64,000 nt of DNA, taken from contig CATQJL010000112.1 in assembly GCA_958299035.1 (NCBI GenBank), forward strand, positions 47,636,941 through 47,700,940. The letters are read 5' to 3'. This document shows positions 23,363-33,335 of this stretch, one piece after another (the stretch's first letter is position 1; every line of letters starts with the position of its first letter). Position numbers and translations under genes: made by a program. The stretch comes from Cylicocyclus nassatus (taxonomy: Eukaryota; Nematoda; Chromadorea; Rhabditida; Strongylidae). The notes below the pieces were generated by a model. It was given only the letters and a program-made list of their open reading frames with translations, did no database searches and was not told the origin of the DNA.

Positions 23363-24212
23363 TATGTTGCATGTTGTGGGCCTCCTTCAGTAGCTATTCT
23401 ATAGGGTGCCGAAAAAGTACTGTCTCGATTTATCTTTCAAAAAATCTCACATATAGAGAAAGTTTATGGTTTTTCAATCCTTACATGTGGGCGAGATTGA
23501 AGATAAAACTAACGCAAGATAAGTTTAATTTGGAACTGTATCTTTCTGTCCATTTGAATGAATGTCCGAGCAAGCATCAACGATGTGTCGCAGCGTTTGA
23601 GCACGATTTTGGATATTGATAATTATACCACCGAAAATGACAGTTTCAAGTTCAGGTACTGTGTAGAATATGATCTCTTCCCCAAAACCCTAGGCTTATT
23701 ATAGGTCAGCGACTTGAGAATTCGGTTGAACTTATATCCCAAGAAAATCGCAAAGAGTCGCGAAAAGAGGATAATCATAACTGTTCTTGCTTAATGAACG
23801 GAATCCAAACTATGATTCAAATCCAGATTTTAGCAGAAAGTAACAGGAATGATGAGAAAAACATCATCTGTTTTCATCACAATTTTGGGTCAACAAACGA
23901 TTGTACCTAGTTTCTGTGCTACGTTTTCTGATCGCACCCTGTTGCACCGCAGCGCTTTGCGTTGAAAGAAAATCAACAACTTTTCTTTAGTGCAGTTGCG
24001 GGCTGCTTTCAGGATATTTCGAAGTCACTACCACAGTCCTGAAGCAGTAAAATCCAAGTTGGAAGCAAATGAATTTTTCAAATATCTTAGCACATTTCTC
24101 ACACTTAGAAAAGAGAGTGCAAGGATTGATATTGGATGCGTCACAAATAGGGATCCGCGTTGGGTGAACTTGCAAACTTTTGACGCCATTTTTTGCAAAA
24201 TATTAGAATGTA
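23363..24212. other. Unassigned stretch between mariner-like elements
   Basis: No gene or repeat recognised. The frame at 23371-23619 has no family resemblance. Confidence 0.35.
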
Positions 24213-25178
24213 TTAGGTTGACGCATAATTCGTGCACCAAAATATGTACAGACCGCAATAATCCGGAGTAATCCCATATTCTGAATAGGATTTGATAATC
24301 ATTAGATAGAGCAAACCTAGCTCTACAAGATAGTGCTTGAAGATTTGCAGCAGATTTGATCCAAGCGAAGATTGAAGCCAAAAACGAAAAAGATCCATGC
24401 ACCCCAAAAAAACAAGAAAAAACTGGAATTCCGTTCGGAGAAATCCTTCAAAATTCCTAACTTGCTCATGCACTGTCATTTCGTATAAGGCATTTCTCTG
24501 TGCAGTTGCTGTATATTCCTCTCATCTAGAAATTGAAAAAACGAAGTTTTTTATGTTTTTTTTCAAAACAATGCTGAGATGTTTTAGCACTGACAGTTGT
24601 ATACTATAGGACCTTGGAAGCGTGAGTGTGAGTTTTCAGCTCATTACAGCAGCTACGAGAAATATCAAATTTTTAGCAACTAGGCAAGAAAAAATTCGGA
24701 TAAGGAGCTAGATTCGATATTTCTCGTGAAATAGCAGTTCTAGAAGGCTGAAAATGTAAAGTTTCACTGCTAACGGCATGTACTATGCAACTGTTAGTGC
24801 TAGAACATCTTAGCACTAATTTGGCAGAAACATCAAGAACTTCGTTTTCTCTTCGTCTAGCTGAGAAAAAAATACAGCAACAGCATAGACAAATGTCTTA
24901 CGTGGAATGTCCGTGAGCAAGAAAGAAAATTTGTATGAGCTTTTTGAACGAAGTTACAATTTTGTTTTGATTGGTCTTAAGACTTTCGAACGCATGGTTT
25001 TTTTTCAGTTTTCGGCTCAAAACTTCGGGTGGATCAAAGCTGGTGCAGATATTTGAGAACTATCTTGTAGAGCTAGGTTTGCTCTGTCTAATGATATATC
25101 GAATTCCACTTGGGATATAGGATTATTCCGGATTGCGGTCTGTACCTATTTTGGTGCAGAAATTATGCATCAACCTAA
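24213..25178. mobile_element. Mariner-like fold-back element, family 4 relative
   Basis: Tips TTAGGTTGACGCATAATTC and GAATTATGCATCAACCTAA-like right end, flanked by TA. Arms of roughly 450 bp pair through GTACAGACCGCAATAATCCGG and its mirror near 25120-25140, and through CTCTACAAGATAGT and its mirror near 25060. 966 bp, no transposase. Confidence 0.85.
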
Positions 25179-25953
25179 TATTTCCATCTTGGAATGTACG
25201 TCCAATCCACCAGAAATACCTGGAAATCACGATCTTTCTAGTTTTACTTGAGGGACAGTACTCTTTCCGCATCCGGAAGTATTCTATCGCTATTTGGTAT
25301 GAGATTTCCAAAGTGTTCAAAGTGGTTATTTTTATGGCAAAGTTTAAAGCAGGAAATTAGTGCTATTGGACTGAATTATGAAGCAGAGAAATCTACTTGT
25401 CAACTAACCGCCTGCATTTACGGCGGTGCACTTACAAATGAAATTTTTTGAAAATCTGCTTAGGTAACACTGTCACAAAGTGCCCTCTGTGATGAACTTT
25501 TGAAGCTTAAAACCATGCAATGATTTTCCTACCTTTCACGAGCGTCCTCATCTACTCTGCGATTCCATGAAAGATTCCGTGGGATTCAGGATACCACATC
25601 TTGCAACGTATAACAAAACTCATGGTTATGAATCTGTTTTCCTATCAAGATTGAGCTAATCAGAAAAATTCATTTAGTGAATACAACCACAATAGTCCCC
25701 ATATATACAATATTGAGGGATATCGATAAAATGAATCAAATATGTGCATAAAAACATGAAAGAATATCACCACAGCGATAGAGTTGCAGAAATAGGTATA
25801 CAAAAAAGGGTAAGGCCTTAAGAGTCTAGTGAGCTATGGTGCACGCAAATACATCGTAATCAGGAGAAAGCGATGCTTAAGATGGCTTTCACGGGAAGAC
25901 CGAGGAGAAGAGCAGCCGTCAATTGTATGAAAAGACAAAGTCGGATGCGTCTA

Positions 25954-26330
25954 TAGGCAGTGTCCGGACAAGGTGGGGGTTTCGGGACTTCAGTGCCATG
26001 CGAAAGTGGCCCCTCAGACACAGTGTAGCGCAAGACCTAAAGCAAGAGAAAAATGGTGTGGGGAAACTTACACCTCCGATCGGGGGTCCTCCGATCTGTT
26101 TGAATTCCTACTATACGGCAGAGTACGCATGCCGCAATAGTAAATCGCAGAGTCCCGCAGCGACCCTGCGTCTCAGCCTTGGCGGGGACCGTCAAATTTT
26201 GAATTGTAATGCTTTGGGAAACGTTCTCGCCGTTTTCGCGCCTTTTAATGTGGATTTTCGGATTCAGCGTTGCGGATAACACCGGTAAGTGGATTTTCCA
26301 GGAATTGAGTTTTTGCCCGGACACTGCCTT
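25954..26330. mobile_element. GGCAGTGTCC-tipped MITE, copy C
   Basis: Tips TAGGCAGTGTCCGGAC and GCCCGGACACTGCCTT, flanked by TA (25952-25953, 26331-26332). 377 bp. Homologous copies sit at the same place next to the other peptide exons (35271-35663, 40247-40639, and longer ones at 32704-33335 and 42575-43206), so it inserted before the duplications. A single matching tip also occurs at about 61488. The frame at 26037-26357 (-) runs across the element boundary and is not considered a gene. Confidence 0.8.
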
Positions 26331-26432
26331 TATGCACCAATCTGAGGCTACGTCCAAAGTATTTTTTGCCAGGGTTAAGCTGACAACGCGTTAGCTTGCG
26401 CTGGCACATGGGCAACTCTGGACGAAGCCTTA

Positions 26433-26597
26433 TAGGCTGTACCAACCAGCATCGGTCATGCGACGTCGCGCCTGCGGCAGCTTGCGACGATGCGGGTGAC
26501 GCGTGCGAACTCTGTTACACGCTAGAGCACGTCGCATGCGACCGCGCGTTCTCGCAAGGCATACCTGCGCGGAACCGATGCTGGCTGGTACAGCCTA
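26433..26597. mobile_element. 165-bp GC-rich MITE, present only in copy C
   Basis: Tips TAGGCTGTACCAACCAGC and GCTGGCTGGTACAGCCTA, flanked by TA on both sides. The paralogous site (35767-35768 and its mirror) reads GCCTTATATTACG without the insert, which defines the element and the TA duplication directly. It is much more GC-rich than its surroundings and contains a second inner inverted repeat around GCATGCGAC. Confidence 0.9.
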
Positions 26598-26723
26598 TAT
26601 ATTACGTTTGCCAGATGACAACGATTCAAAATTTTTAGATTTTCCCCTTACAAAGTTTTATTCACAGAGGTTCGATCACAGTTGGATATAAAGTGATGAT
26701 GACGATTTGGAGTCAAGCGTGAT

Positions 26724-26837
26724 TTAGCGGCACTCTCCTTTGTAGCATTTCGCTGGTTTCATACAGTCGCATCGGTAGCAGTTACCTCCCTTCGGAACAT
26801 AGCATTGTCCTTTGCCGGGAGGAACTTTGAACGAATT
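26724..26837 (-). pseudogene. Six-cysteine peptide exon 2, copy C, no leader exon seen
   Basis: Intact 37-codon exon with a CTGCAG acceptor before 26837 and a TAA stop at 26726-26724. It has the same six-cysteine spacing as the full gene at 31998-32474 and predicted residues identical to the exon at 39907-40020. On its 5' side the intron begins as in the full gene but is interrupted by a 779-bp mariner-like element, and beyond that the sequence does not continue into the leader exon; homology stops about 20 bp past the insertion. Without a leader it would not be secreted, so it is either a pseudogene or uses an unrecognised distant 5' exon. Two synonymous-level differences from the palindrome copies are visible (for example in the Pro-Lys-Gly-Gly codons). 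Confidence 0.6.
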
Positions 26838-27082
26838 CTGCAGATAAACATCAATAAACTTGAAAATAGCATATTGGTTAAGCTGAAAACAGCAACACTG
26901 CATATTGAATGAATAAGGTAATTATTACAGGAATTGCCGGAGATTGGTTTTGCGAATTTACTTGCTCGAGGAATCATTAGTATCTTGTGTATTACATCGA
27001 AGTATTTTTGAGAGGAAACAACCATGGTGACAGAAGTTATCTGCAACGTTTTTCAAGCATTCCGAAATCACTAAAAATAATA

Positions 27083-27861
27083 TTAGGTTGGTGGATAATT
27101 TCTGTTACACTTTTATCGTAAAATTCTGAAAAGCTCCAGAAGTTTCCTAGAGCTTTCAAATTTGCTCCATATGTAGGCCACGGCAGGGCGTACACAACAG
27201 TATGACTGATGCCGCAAATGCACAACTAGCCAGCAAGTTTACGACAACTTTATAAGCAAATTCAAAATTGTCATTCTTTCTTTGATTTTTTCTCAGCGTG
27301 TAATTGTGTTTCTTCTCCCCCATAATTTTTTAGAACATATTTTCGCATCGTTTCTTGTATGCTAACACTCGGGTGCCGCTAGCAGCCAAAAACAGGTCAA
27401 AAACAACTCGAAAAAACCAAAAATTCGTCAAAAAATTTTTCCGTGTACATCGTGTAGGATTTGATACGGAAAGGTTGAAAATAATTTTTGTAAATTTGTT
27501 TATTCTTCATTCAAAATACCAATGTGCGCTGACATGGCGCAAAATGTAGCTTATGTGATCGTGTGCGGACATGATTGTGCCATCCCCCTATGTTCGCTAA
27601 ACTATGGACCATACCCTGCCGAATAACACATCGCCCGGTCTCTTCCCAATCGCATGGAACAATGTCAGTCCGCTGACAAAAATGCCCATAAAATGTACTC
27701 CCACCGATAAAGTGGGTGTTTTGCGCACGGACCGCGGTCTGACAATACCGGCGGGTAGACCTTTGCACCCCGCCAACACTCTTTAATAAGAACTTTCAGA
27801 AGTTTCTTAGATTTTTAAGAAATAAAAATAAAAGTGTAACAGAAATTATCCGTCAACCTAA
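27083..27861. mobile_element. Mariner-like element, family 5, in peptide intron (copy C)
   Basis: Tips TTAGGTTGGTGGATAATTTC and GAAATTATCCGTCAACCTAA with TA flanks. 779 bp; homologous to 36273-37050 and 38860-39637. The full peptide gene at 31998 has the empty site (about 32092: GCTATGTATTATGTC), so this is a true insertion into the ancestral intron. No transposase; the 27511-27768 and 27597-27779 frames are inside it. Confidence 0.9.
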
Positions 27862-28255
27862 TACATAGCATTTTTACCATAGCTACAGTTGCAGCGGTAG
27901 AATTTGTCCAAAATTGCGGGATTGTCGGGATTCGCGGGATTCGCGACTTCACGGGATTTGGATTCGCGGGATTTGCCGGATAAGCGGGATTTAACTGTAA
28001 CTTTTTTTAGAACAACTTTATATGAGATCTGCAAGAAGATTCGGCTTTAGCTTGATGAGACGAATCTTTTGGTACACGGTATGTCCGTAGTTCATGGTGA
28101 CACGGTAGACATATGGTGATACTTTGTTATTTTCTATGGTAAAGCTTTTTTGAACATTTATCACAGCGTAAATCGCTAGTAGCAGGTTCTGGTACGAAGT
28201 TCTTACTATCGAAAACTATCGCGAAAAATTGGGCAATTTTTATTTACCCTTATCA

Positions 28256-28820
28256 CTGATCTAAGCATTTGATCGTTCATCACTGATAATATCACATTTT
28301 TGGATTTTGGCATATGGTAAGAAAAGTAGGAAACGACTGAATTTCTATTGCTCTTTCTCTCATTGTAAGTGATCTACAGGCTTTTCTACTTCTATTGCTC
28401 GGTGCAACTGGTAGATCCCTCGCTGCAGCAATTGATCGATTTCTCATCGGCACATGCCATTGCTGCCAATTCTTATTTAAAATGGCATTTTTGTTTCAAC
28501 TCGCTTCACGCCGAGCCTGGGCTGAGATTCTGCACCTACATGAAAGATGAACGTGGGAATCGACCGCATGAATTTAGCGCTATTCTTATCTGTCGTTGCC
28601 ATTGATATCATCATTTTATCATTTATCACTGATAATATCACAAAATTGTATCACTTTTGACATACAGTAAGAAATGTACTTTGTAAAACGCTGTGCGAGT
28701 TTTAATCGTTCTATCTCTTATAGTATGTGATCTACAGGCTTTTTCGGTCAGTTGCGCATTTGGTGCAGTAGATAGATCCCTCACTGCAGCAATCGATTGA
28801 TTGCTCATCATGCGCATGAC
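28256..28820. repeat. Degenerate two-unit tandem repeat
   Basis: Two units of about 360 bp share CACTGATAATATCACA, a GTAAGAAA(A/T)GTA block, TGATCTACAGGCTTTT and TAGATCCCTC(G/A)CTGCAGCAAT. The same pair occurs in the segmental copy at about 37455-38010. The frames at 28369-28605 and 37566-37802 fall in the first unit; they are conserved between copies only as part of the duplication. Confidence 0.65.
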
Positions 28821-29010
28821 ACCGTCTCCTTGGAGACGTTGCTCTTTCAGAAAAATTCACTATCTATAGATCATGAATGAACCGAGTCGTCTGACCTGTC
28901 AAAAGGAGTTTCAACTATGAGCTGAACACTTCTGTTTTCTGCGTATGGACATACAGATCCAGATCCACTAAGGCGATCAATCTAAGGTGCGAAACGGCGC
29001 AAACGGCGTG

Positions 29011-30239
29011 CTCGAGCATCATTCCATCAGAGTCCACACGCCCGCGAACGATGCGCGTACATGGGCGGTTGCCTCCGTCTCGAAGTTTTTGAACTGTCCT
29101 ACGCTCTACTCTATTTCTTGCTATCTACAATAGCTCACAAAACGTGGAGATTTTCTTTGTATGTCGTGAAATTCCTGGAGTTTTGCGACATTCCGGGGTT
29201 TCCGTAGAATCACGCGAATCACGCAAACTACGCAGCGCCATAACTTCCTTGGGAATGAATGTATTCTGAATCCGAAAGAAGCGTTGTGTTTAGCTCATCA
29301 AGTAAAATCTTTTGATTTACAGCGTGTCCTCGATATTTCGTTTGCAGTTTTCTCCAATTGTCTGCAGACGCCTTTTTGCAAGGATGCAAGCAACGCACAT
29401 CAAACATAATAGACAACAGTAAGTAATTTTCGATAGTGCTTCTCCTGTAGATTATAGCGCGCTAGAAAATAGCTGCAGACTTCTTTCCAAAAAAGATAAA
29501 AGCGTTGGTGAATTCTGGAAAAATTACGAGTTTCCAGATTCTACTCGCCCTTAACTTCCTTTGGAGTGAATAATTTCTGAATCGGAAAAAAGCATTGTGC
29601 TCAGCTTATCAAGACGAATCATTTTGTATAAAACTTCCCCTGGATATACCGATTACAGTATTCTTGAAACCTTCTGCGAACGTCTCTTCCTAAAAGTTGT
29701 GAAGCAGCGCGTATTGCCCCTAGTAGATTCCGGCAAGAACCTTACGATAGTACTTTTTCTGTAGATTATGGGGCGCCAAGTATTAGCCGTACACTACTCA
29801 TCGAGGAAAACAGAAGGGCTGGTGAATTCTGGATAAATCATGTCGTTCTAAGTTCTCACCATAACCCTGAAATATGAAGCTCTCTTGCTGAGCAGACGTG
29901 ATTTTCGTAATCAGCAGGTTGGATAACCTCTATGAGCAAGTTTGCCGAGATGTTCGCGTTATTTAATTTTTTCTCGTTGTACGCTCTGAAGCTCGCCGAG
30001 CTCGCCGGTGGATTTTAGTCAAATTGTTAATGATCTTGAATTGTAACAAAACCTCGCTTCTAGAGGTTTTCGGACACGCTCTTTAAGAAAATCGTAGTCT
30101 TTGAGGAAAAATATAGGGTCTTTTTGCAGAGATATGGTGAGGTAACCGTAACTGCACACAAAAGTGCGTAACTTTGCCCGCACTTCTCGCGTATCTGTCA
30201 AAAAACTTGCTTGCTTGCTTGTCCAAGTCAAAGTTAGTA
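29011..30239. other. Unassigned stretch with old tandem duplication
   Basis: About 29228-29520 and 29560-29880 are diverged tandem copies (shared: AACTTCCTT, GAATGAAT or GAGTGAAT, AGC(T/G)(C/T)ATCAAG, CTGTAGATTATAG or CTGTAGATTATGG). No gene recognised. Confidence 0.45.
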
Positions 30240-30589
30240 GGGACTGTGTTATCGAATGGTGCATGAATCGGGCTCCAGTCTATAAAATTCGCCGAGTTGC
30301 AAGCCTACGAAAACACGTCCTCATGAAATTTGCACAAAATGTAAAGATCGCCTGCTTTGTTGAAATTCCACCGTGAGTGGTTGCATGACATTCTGATTGC
30401 AAAAATTAAGCTCACTTCGCCCAAGGATTCCCACTGTATTCCCACTGTATTCCCACTCACGGTGGAATTTCGACGAATTATGCGATCTTTACATTTTGTG
30501 CAAATTTTATGAGGACGTGCTTTCATAGGCTCGTAACTCGGCGAATTTCACAGAATGGAGCCTGAGTCATGCACCGTTCGATAGCACAA
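30240..30589. repeat. Inverted repeat cut by the primer junction
   Basis: Left arm about 30240-30378 and right arm about 30447-30589 pair through CGAATGGTGCATGA/TCATGCACCGTTCG, CACGTCCTCATGAAATTTGC and CCACCGTGAGTGG. The centre holds three copies of a 12-bp ATTCCCACTGT-type unit. The right arm stops exactly where the primer sequence starts, so the true element is probably longer. Confidence 0.75.
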
Positions 30590-30614
30590 GTACTCTGCGT
30601 TGATACCACTGCTT
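30590..30614 (-). other. SMART-type amplification primer sequence (artefact)
   Basis: Exact 25-nt reverse complement of the primer found at 15016-15040, here ending in GATACCACTGCTT directly against the first N of the gap. It shows that reads at this contig end were untrimmed and that the contig may not truly extend across the gap. Confidence 0.95.
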
Positions 30615-31114
30615 NNNNNNNNNNNNNNNNNNNNNNNNNNNNNNNNNNNNNNNNNNNNNNNNNNNNNNNNNNNNNNNNNNNNNNNNNNNNNNNNNNNNNN
30701 NNNNNNNNNNNNNNNNNNNNNNNNNNNNNNNNNNNNNNNNNNNNNNNNNNNNNNNNNNNNNNNNNNNNNNNNNNNNNNNNNNNNNNNNNNNNNNNNNNNN
30801 NNNNNNNNNNNNNNNNNNNNNNNNNNNNNNNNNNNNNNNNNNNNNNNNNNNNNNNNNNNNNNNNNNNNNNNNNNNNNNNNNNNNNNNNNNNNNNNNNNNN
30901 NNNNNNNNNNNNNNNNNNNNNNNNNNNNNNNNNNNNNNNNNNNNNNNNNNNNNNNNNNNNNNNNNNNNNNNNNNNNNNNNNNNNNNNNNNNNNNNNNNNN
31001 NNNNNNNNNNNNNNNNNNNNNNNNNNNNNNNNNNNNNNNNNNNNNNNNNNNNNNNNNNNNNNNNNNNNNNNNNNNNNNNNNNNNNNNNNNNNNNNNNNNN
31101 NNNNNNNNNNNNNN
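30615..31114. other. Assembly gap, exactly 500 N
   Basis: The round length suggests a placeholder rather than a measured distance. Apparent reading frames of 191-195 codons across it are meaningless. Confidence 0.99.
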
Positions 31115-31578
31115 AGTAACCCTAAATCTGATATTTTCTCGTGAACCAGAGCTTATAGAAGCAAAAAATGTGCGGCTGTACTTCTAAGGGCTTCATAGTA
31201 TACAACTGTAGTGTCAAGAACAGCACAGCGTCACTTTGGTAAAAACATGAAGTTTCCGATTTCTTGATTTCTAGCTGATAAAAATACAGCAACAGCACAT
31301 ATGAACGTCTGATGTGAATGTATATGCGTGAGCGAGTTAGAGATTTGTAGAATTTTTTGAACGAAGATATAAAAATTTTTCGGTTTCTGGCCATCCGAAA
31401 ATTTTTAGATTTGGTTTCAAACTTCGAGATGGACCAAAGCTTGTGCAAAAGCATAAACACCATCTTATGGAGCTTGCTTTGCTCTATCGAATGATGTCCT
31501 GATGTCTATTTAGAATCAGAAGTGTGTGTCTTATCATAACGAAAACTCGAAAATGAAAAGACTTATGGGACAACGTAA
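31115..31578. mobile_element. Mariner-like fold-back element, partial
   Basis: Ends GACTTATGGGACAACGTAA and matches the right half of the complete element at 44332-45266 in direct orientation, and its left half in inverted orientation. The rest is lost in the gap. Inside 31470 it follows the palindrome exactly; outside 31470 it diverges by many substitutions from the mirror sequence. Confidence 0.8.
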
Positions 31579-31967
31579 TGAAATAAGTCACTTGTTATAA
31601 TAATTTATGTGATCATGCAAACACCGCCGCTGTAAGTTTAGAAGTAGCATTATTCCATCTTATGTGGGGAATTTGATGAATTACCCACAAAATTGAGTTT
31701 GAATGAAGGAGAGCACTAAAACATTCACAATTTTGAAAAAGTTTTTTGGTCCTTAGAGGGTGACCCAGTTTCTTTTCTAAGGATATGCAATAACCTGTGA
31801 CTGAATGTTGCTCATCTGCACTTGCCAGTGAAATCGGATTCCTTTCCCTCATCCTTCCTAAGCTGACTAATTTATTGCAAGGATTAACTTAGAATGTTTT
31901 GCATAGGTTGCCTACTCAGACCACCTCCTAAATCCTCTTTGTGGCTTCACAATCTTATAACGAATTG

Positions 31968-31979
31968 CTTTTTTTTCAG
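31968..31979 (+). promoter_or_regulatory. Likely trans-splice or 5'-intron acceptor of peptide gene
   Basis: CTTTTTTTTCAG lies 18 nt before the ATG at 31998. A long polypyrimidine tract plus CAG just upstream of a start codon is typical of nematode spliced-leader acceptors; a mirrored copy is at 43931-43942 (-). Confidence 0.55.
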
Positions 31980-31997
31980 AAGAAACAGCGGCTCGAA

Positions 31998-32474
31998 ATG
32001 AGAATACTTTCAACTACAATATTCCTCTACTTCATTGTCATATTCCTTGCCGTTGTCGTGGTAAGTAATATAGTTTGGCAAAAATGCTATGTATTATGTC
32101 AAAATGATTTTTCGAATTACTTTTTAGTGATTTCGGAATGCTTGAAAAACGTGGCAGGAAATTTTTGTCACAACGGTTGTTTGCTCTCAAAAATACATCG
32201 ATGTAATACACAAGATACGAATGATTTCTTGAGCAAATAAATTCGCAGAATCAATCCCCGACAATTCCCATAATAATTACCTTACTCACTCAATATGCAG
32301 TGCTGCTGTTTCCAACTTAATCAATATGCTATTTTCAAGTTTATTGATGTTTATCTGCAGGATTCGTTCAAAGTTCCTCCCGGCAAAGGACAATGCTTTG
32401 TTGCAAAAGGAGAGAACTGTATGAGGTGCGACTGTATAAAACCAGCGAAATGCTACAAAGGAGAGTGCCGCTAA
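31998..32474 (+). CDS. Secreted six-cysteine small peptide, two exons
   Basis: Exon 1 (31998-32060) gives 21 residues starting MRILSTTIFLYFIVIFL and ending Ala-Val-Val-Val, a clear hydrophobic leader. GTAAGT donor at 32061, CTGCAG acceptor at 32355-32360, intron 300 nt, phase 0. Exon 2 (32361-32474) gives 37 residues: a short DSFKVPPGKGQ lead-in, then six cysteines spaced C-x7-C-x2-C-x-C-x5-C-x4-C, ending CYKGECR and TAA. AATAAA follows 62 nt after the stop (32536-32541). Precursor 58 residues; mature part rich in Lys/Gly and probably held by three disulfides. Acting outside the producing cell is inferred from the leader. The gene is convergent with the cysteine exon at 35890-36003 and has an exact mirror at 43436-43912. 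Compared with the other exon copies it differs at several non-cysteine sites (FVAKGEN against YVPKGGN) while all cysteines are kept. Family not recognised. Confidence 0.75.
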
Positions 32475-32535
32475 ATCACGCTTGACTACAAATCGTCATC
32501 ATCACTTTGTATCCAACTGTGATCGAACCTCTGTG

Positions 32536-32541
32536 AATAAA
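32536..32541 (+). promoter_or_regulatory. AATAAA polyadenylation signal
   Basis: Canonical hexamer 62 nt after the stop of the peptide gene, in GTGAATAAAACTTTG. The same sequence follows the exon copies at 26724, 35890 and 39907, so the 3' UTR was duplicated with them. Confidence 0.7.
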
Positions 32542-32703
32542 ACTTTGTAAGGGTCGGAAAATGCTGGAATTTTGAATCGTTGTCATCTGACAATCGTAAT
32601 GTAAGGCTTCGTCCAGAGTTGCCCGTGTGCCAGCGTAAGCTAACGCGTTGTTAGCTTAACCCTGGCAAAGAATACTTTGGACGTAGCCTCAGGTTGGTGC
32701 ATA

Positions 32704-33335
32704 AAGGCAGTGTCCGGGCGAAAACTTAACTTTTGGAAAATCTACTTACCGGAGGTTATCCGCAACGCTGAATCCGAAATCCACATTGGAAGGCGCGAAA
32801 ACGGCGAGAACATGCTTTTTGAAGCCTTACAATTTGAAATTTGACGGTCCCCGCCAAGGCTGAGACGCAGAGTGGCTGCGGGACCCTGCGATTTTGACTA
32901 TTGCGGTATGCGTACAGTAAGTTTCTACCCGCTTTAGGCGGAAATTGGATTGATGGGCGTCCGCCTTGCAACGGTTCGCGCCGTTTCGCAGCTACAGTGT
33001 ATCATATCGCGCTGAAACCCAAGCCTGTGTCTCCTCATTCTACTTAGCCCTTGCTTGGCAAAGTGCCAGCGCTATGCGCTCGCAAAGCCTCCAGCGATGC
33101 TCACGCGTTGCTTCACGCAGAATGTTTCGCCTAATCCGGACGGAGCCGACTGTACTCTGCCGCAATTTAAACAGGTCGGACGACTCCGCCCCGAGATGTA
33201 AGTTTCCCCACTCCATTTTTCTCTTGCTTTAAGTCGAACGTTATAACATCGTACTTGCGCGATACTGTGTTTGAGGGGGCCACTATCGCATGGCACTGAA
33301 ATCCCAAAATCCCCACCTTGTCCGGACACTGCCTA
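32704..33335. mobile_element. GGCAGTGTCC-tipped element, long form
   Basis: Tips AAGGCAGTGTCCGGGC and GTCCGGACACTGCCTA with TA flanks. It is 632 bp, against 377-393 bp for the copies at 25954 and 35271. About 240 extra bp lie near 32955-33150 (a block containing GCGCTGAAACCC and CAGCGCTATGCGCTCGC). The long form is either the fuller ancestor or has gained an insertion. No transposase seen. Confidence 0.75.

Larger units (their letters stand above)
25325..29010. repeat. Segmental duplication, copy C (matches 34648-38206)
   Basis: Same orientation and order as 34648-38206: the GGTTATTTTTATGGCAAAG region, the GGCAGTGTCC element, the cysteine-peptide exon, the mariner-like intron insertion, and a two-unit tandem repeat around 28256-28820. 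The later part differs by only a few percent, the first 600 bp by more. Copy C alone carries a 165-bp MITE at 26433-26597 and lacks about 25 bp near 27080. It ends precisely at GGCGTG, 29010, where the other copy changes into the palindrome arm. Confidence 0.9.

Noticed and set aside
30569..31187. Reading frames of 191 and 195 codons
   Set aside because: They consist almost wholly of the N gap.
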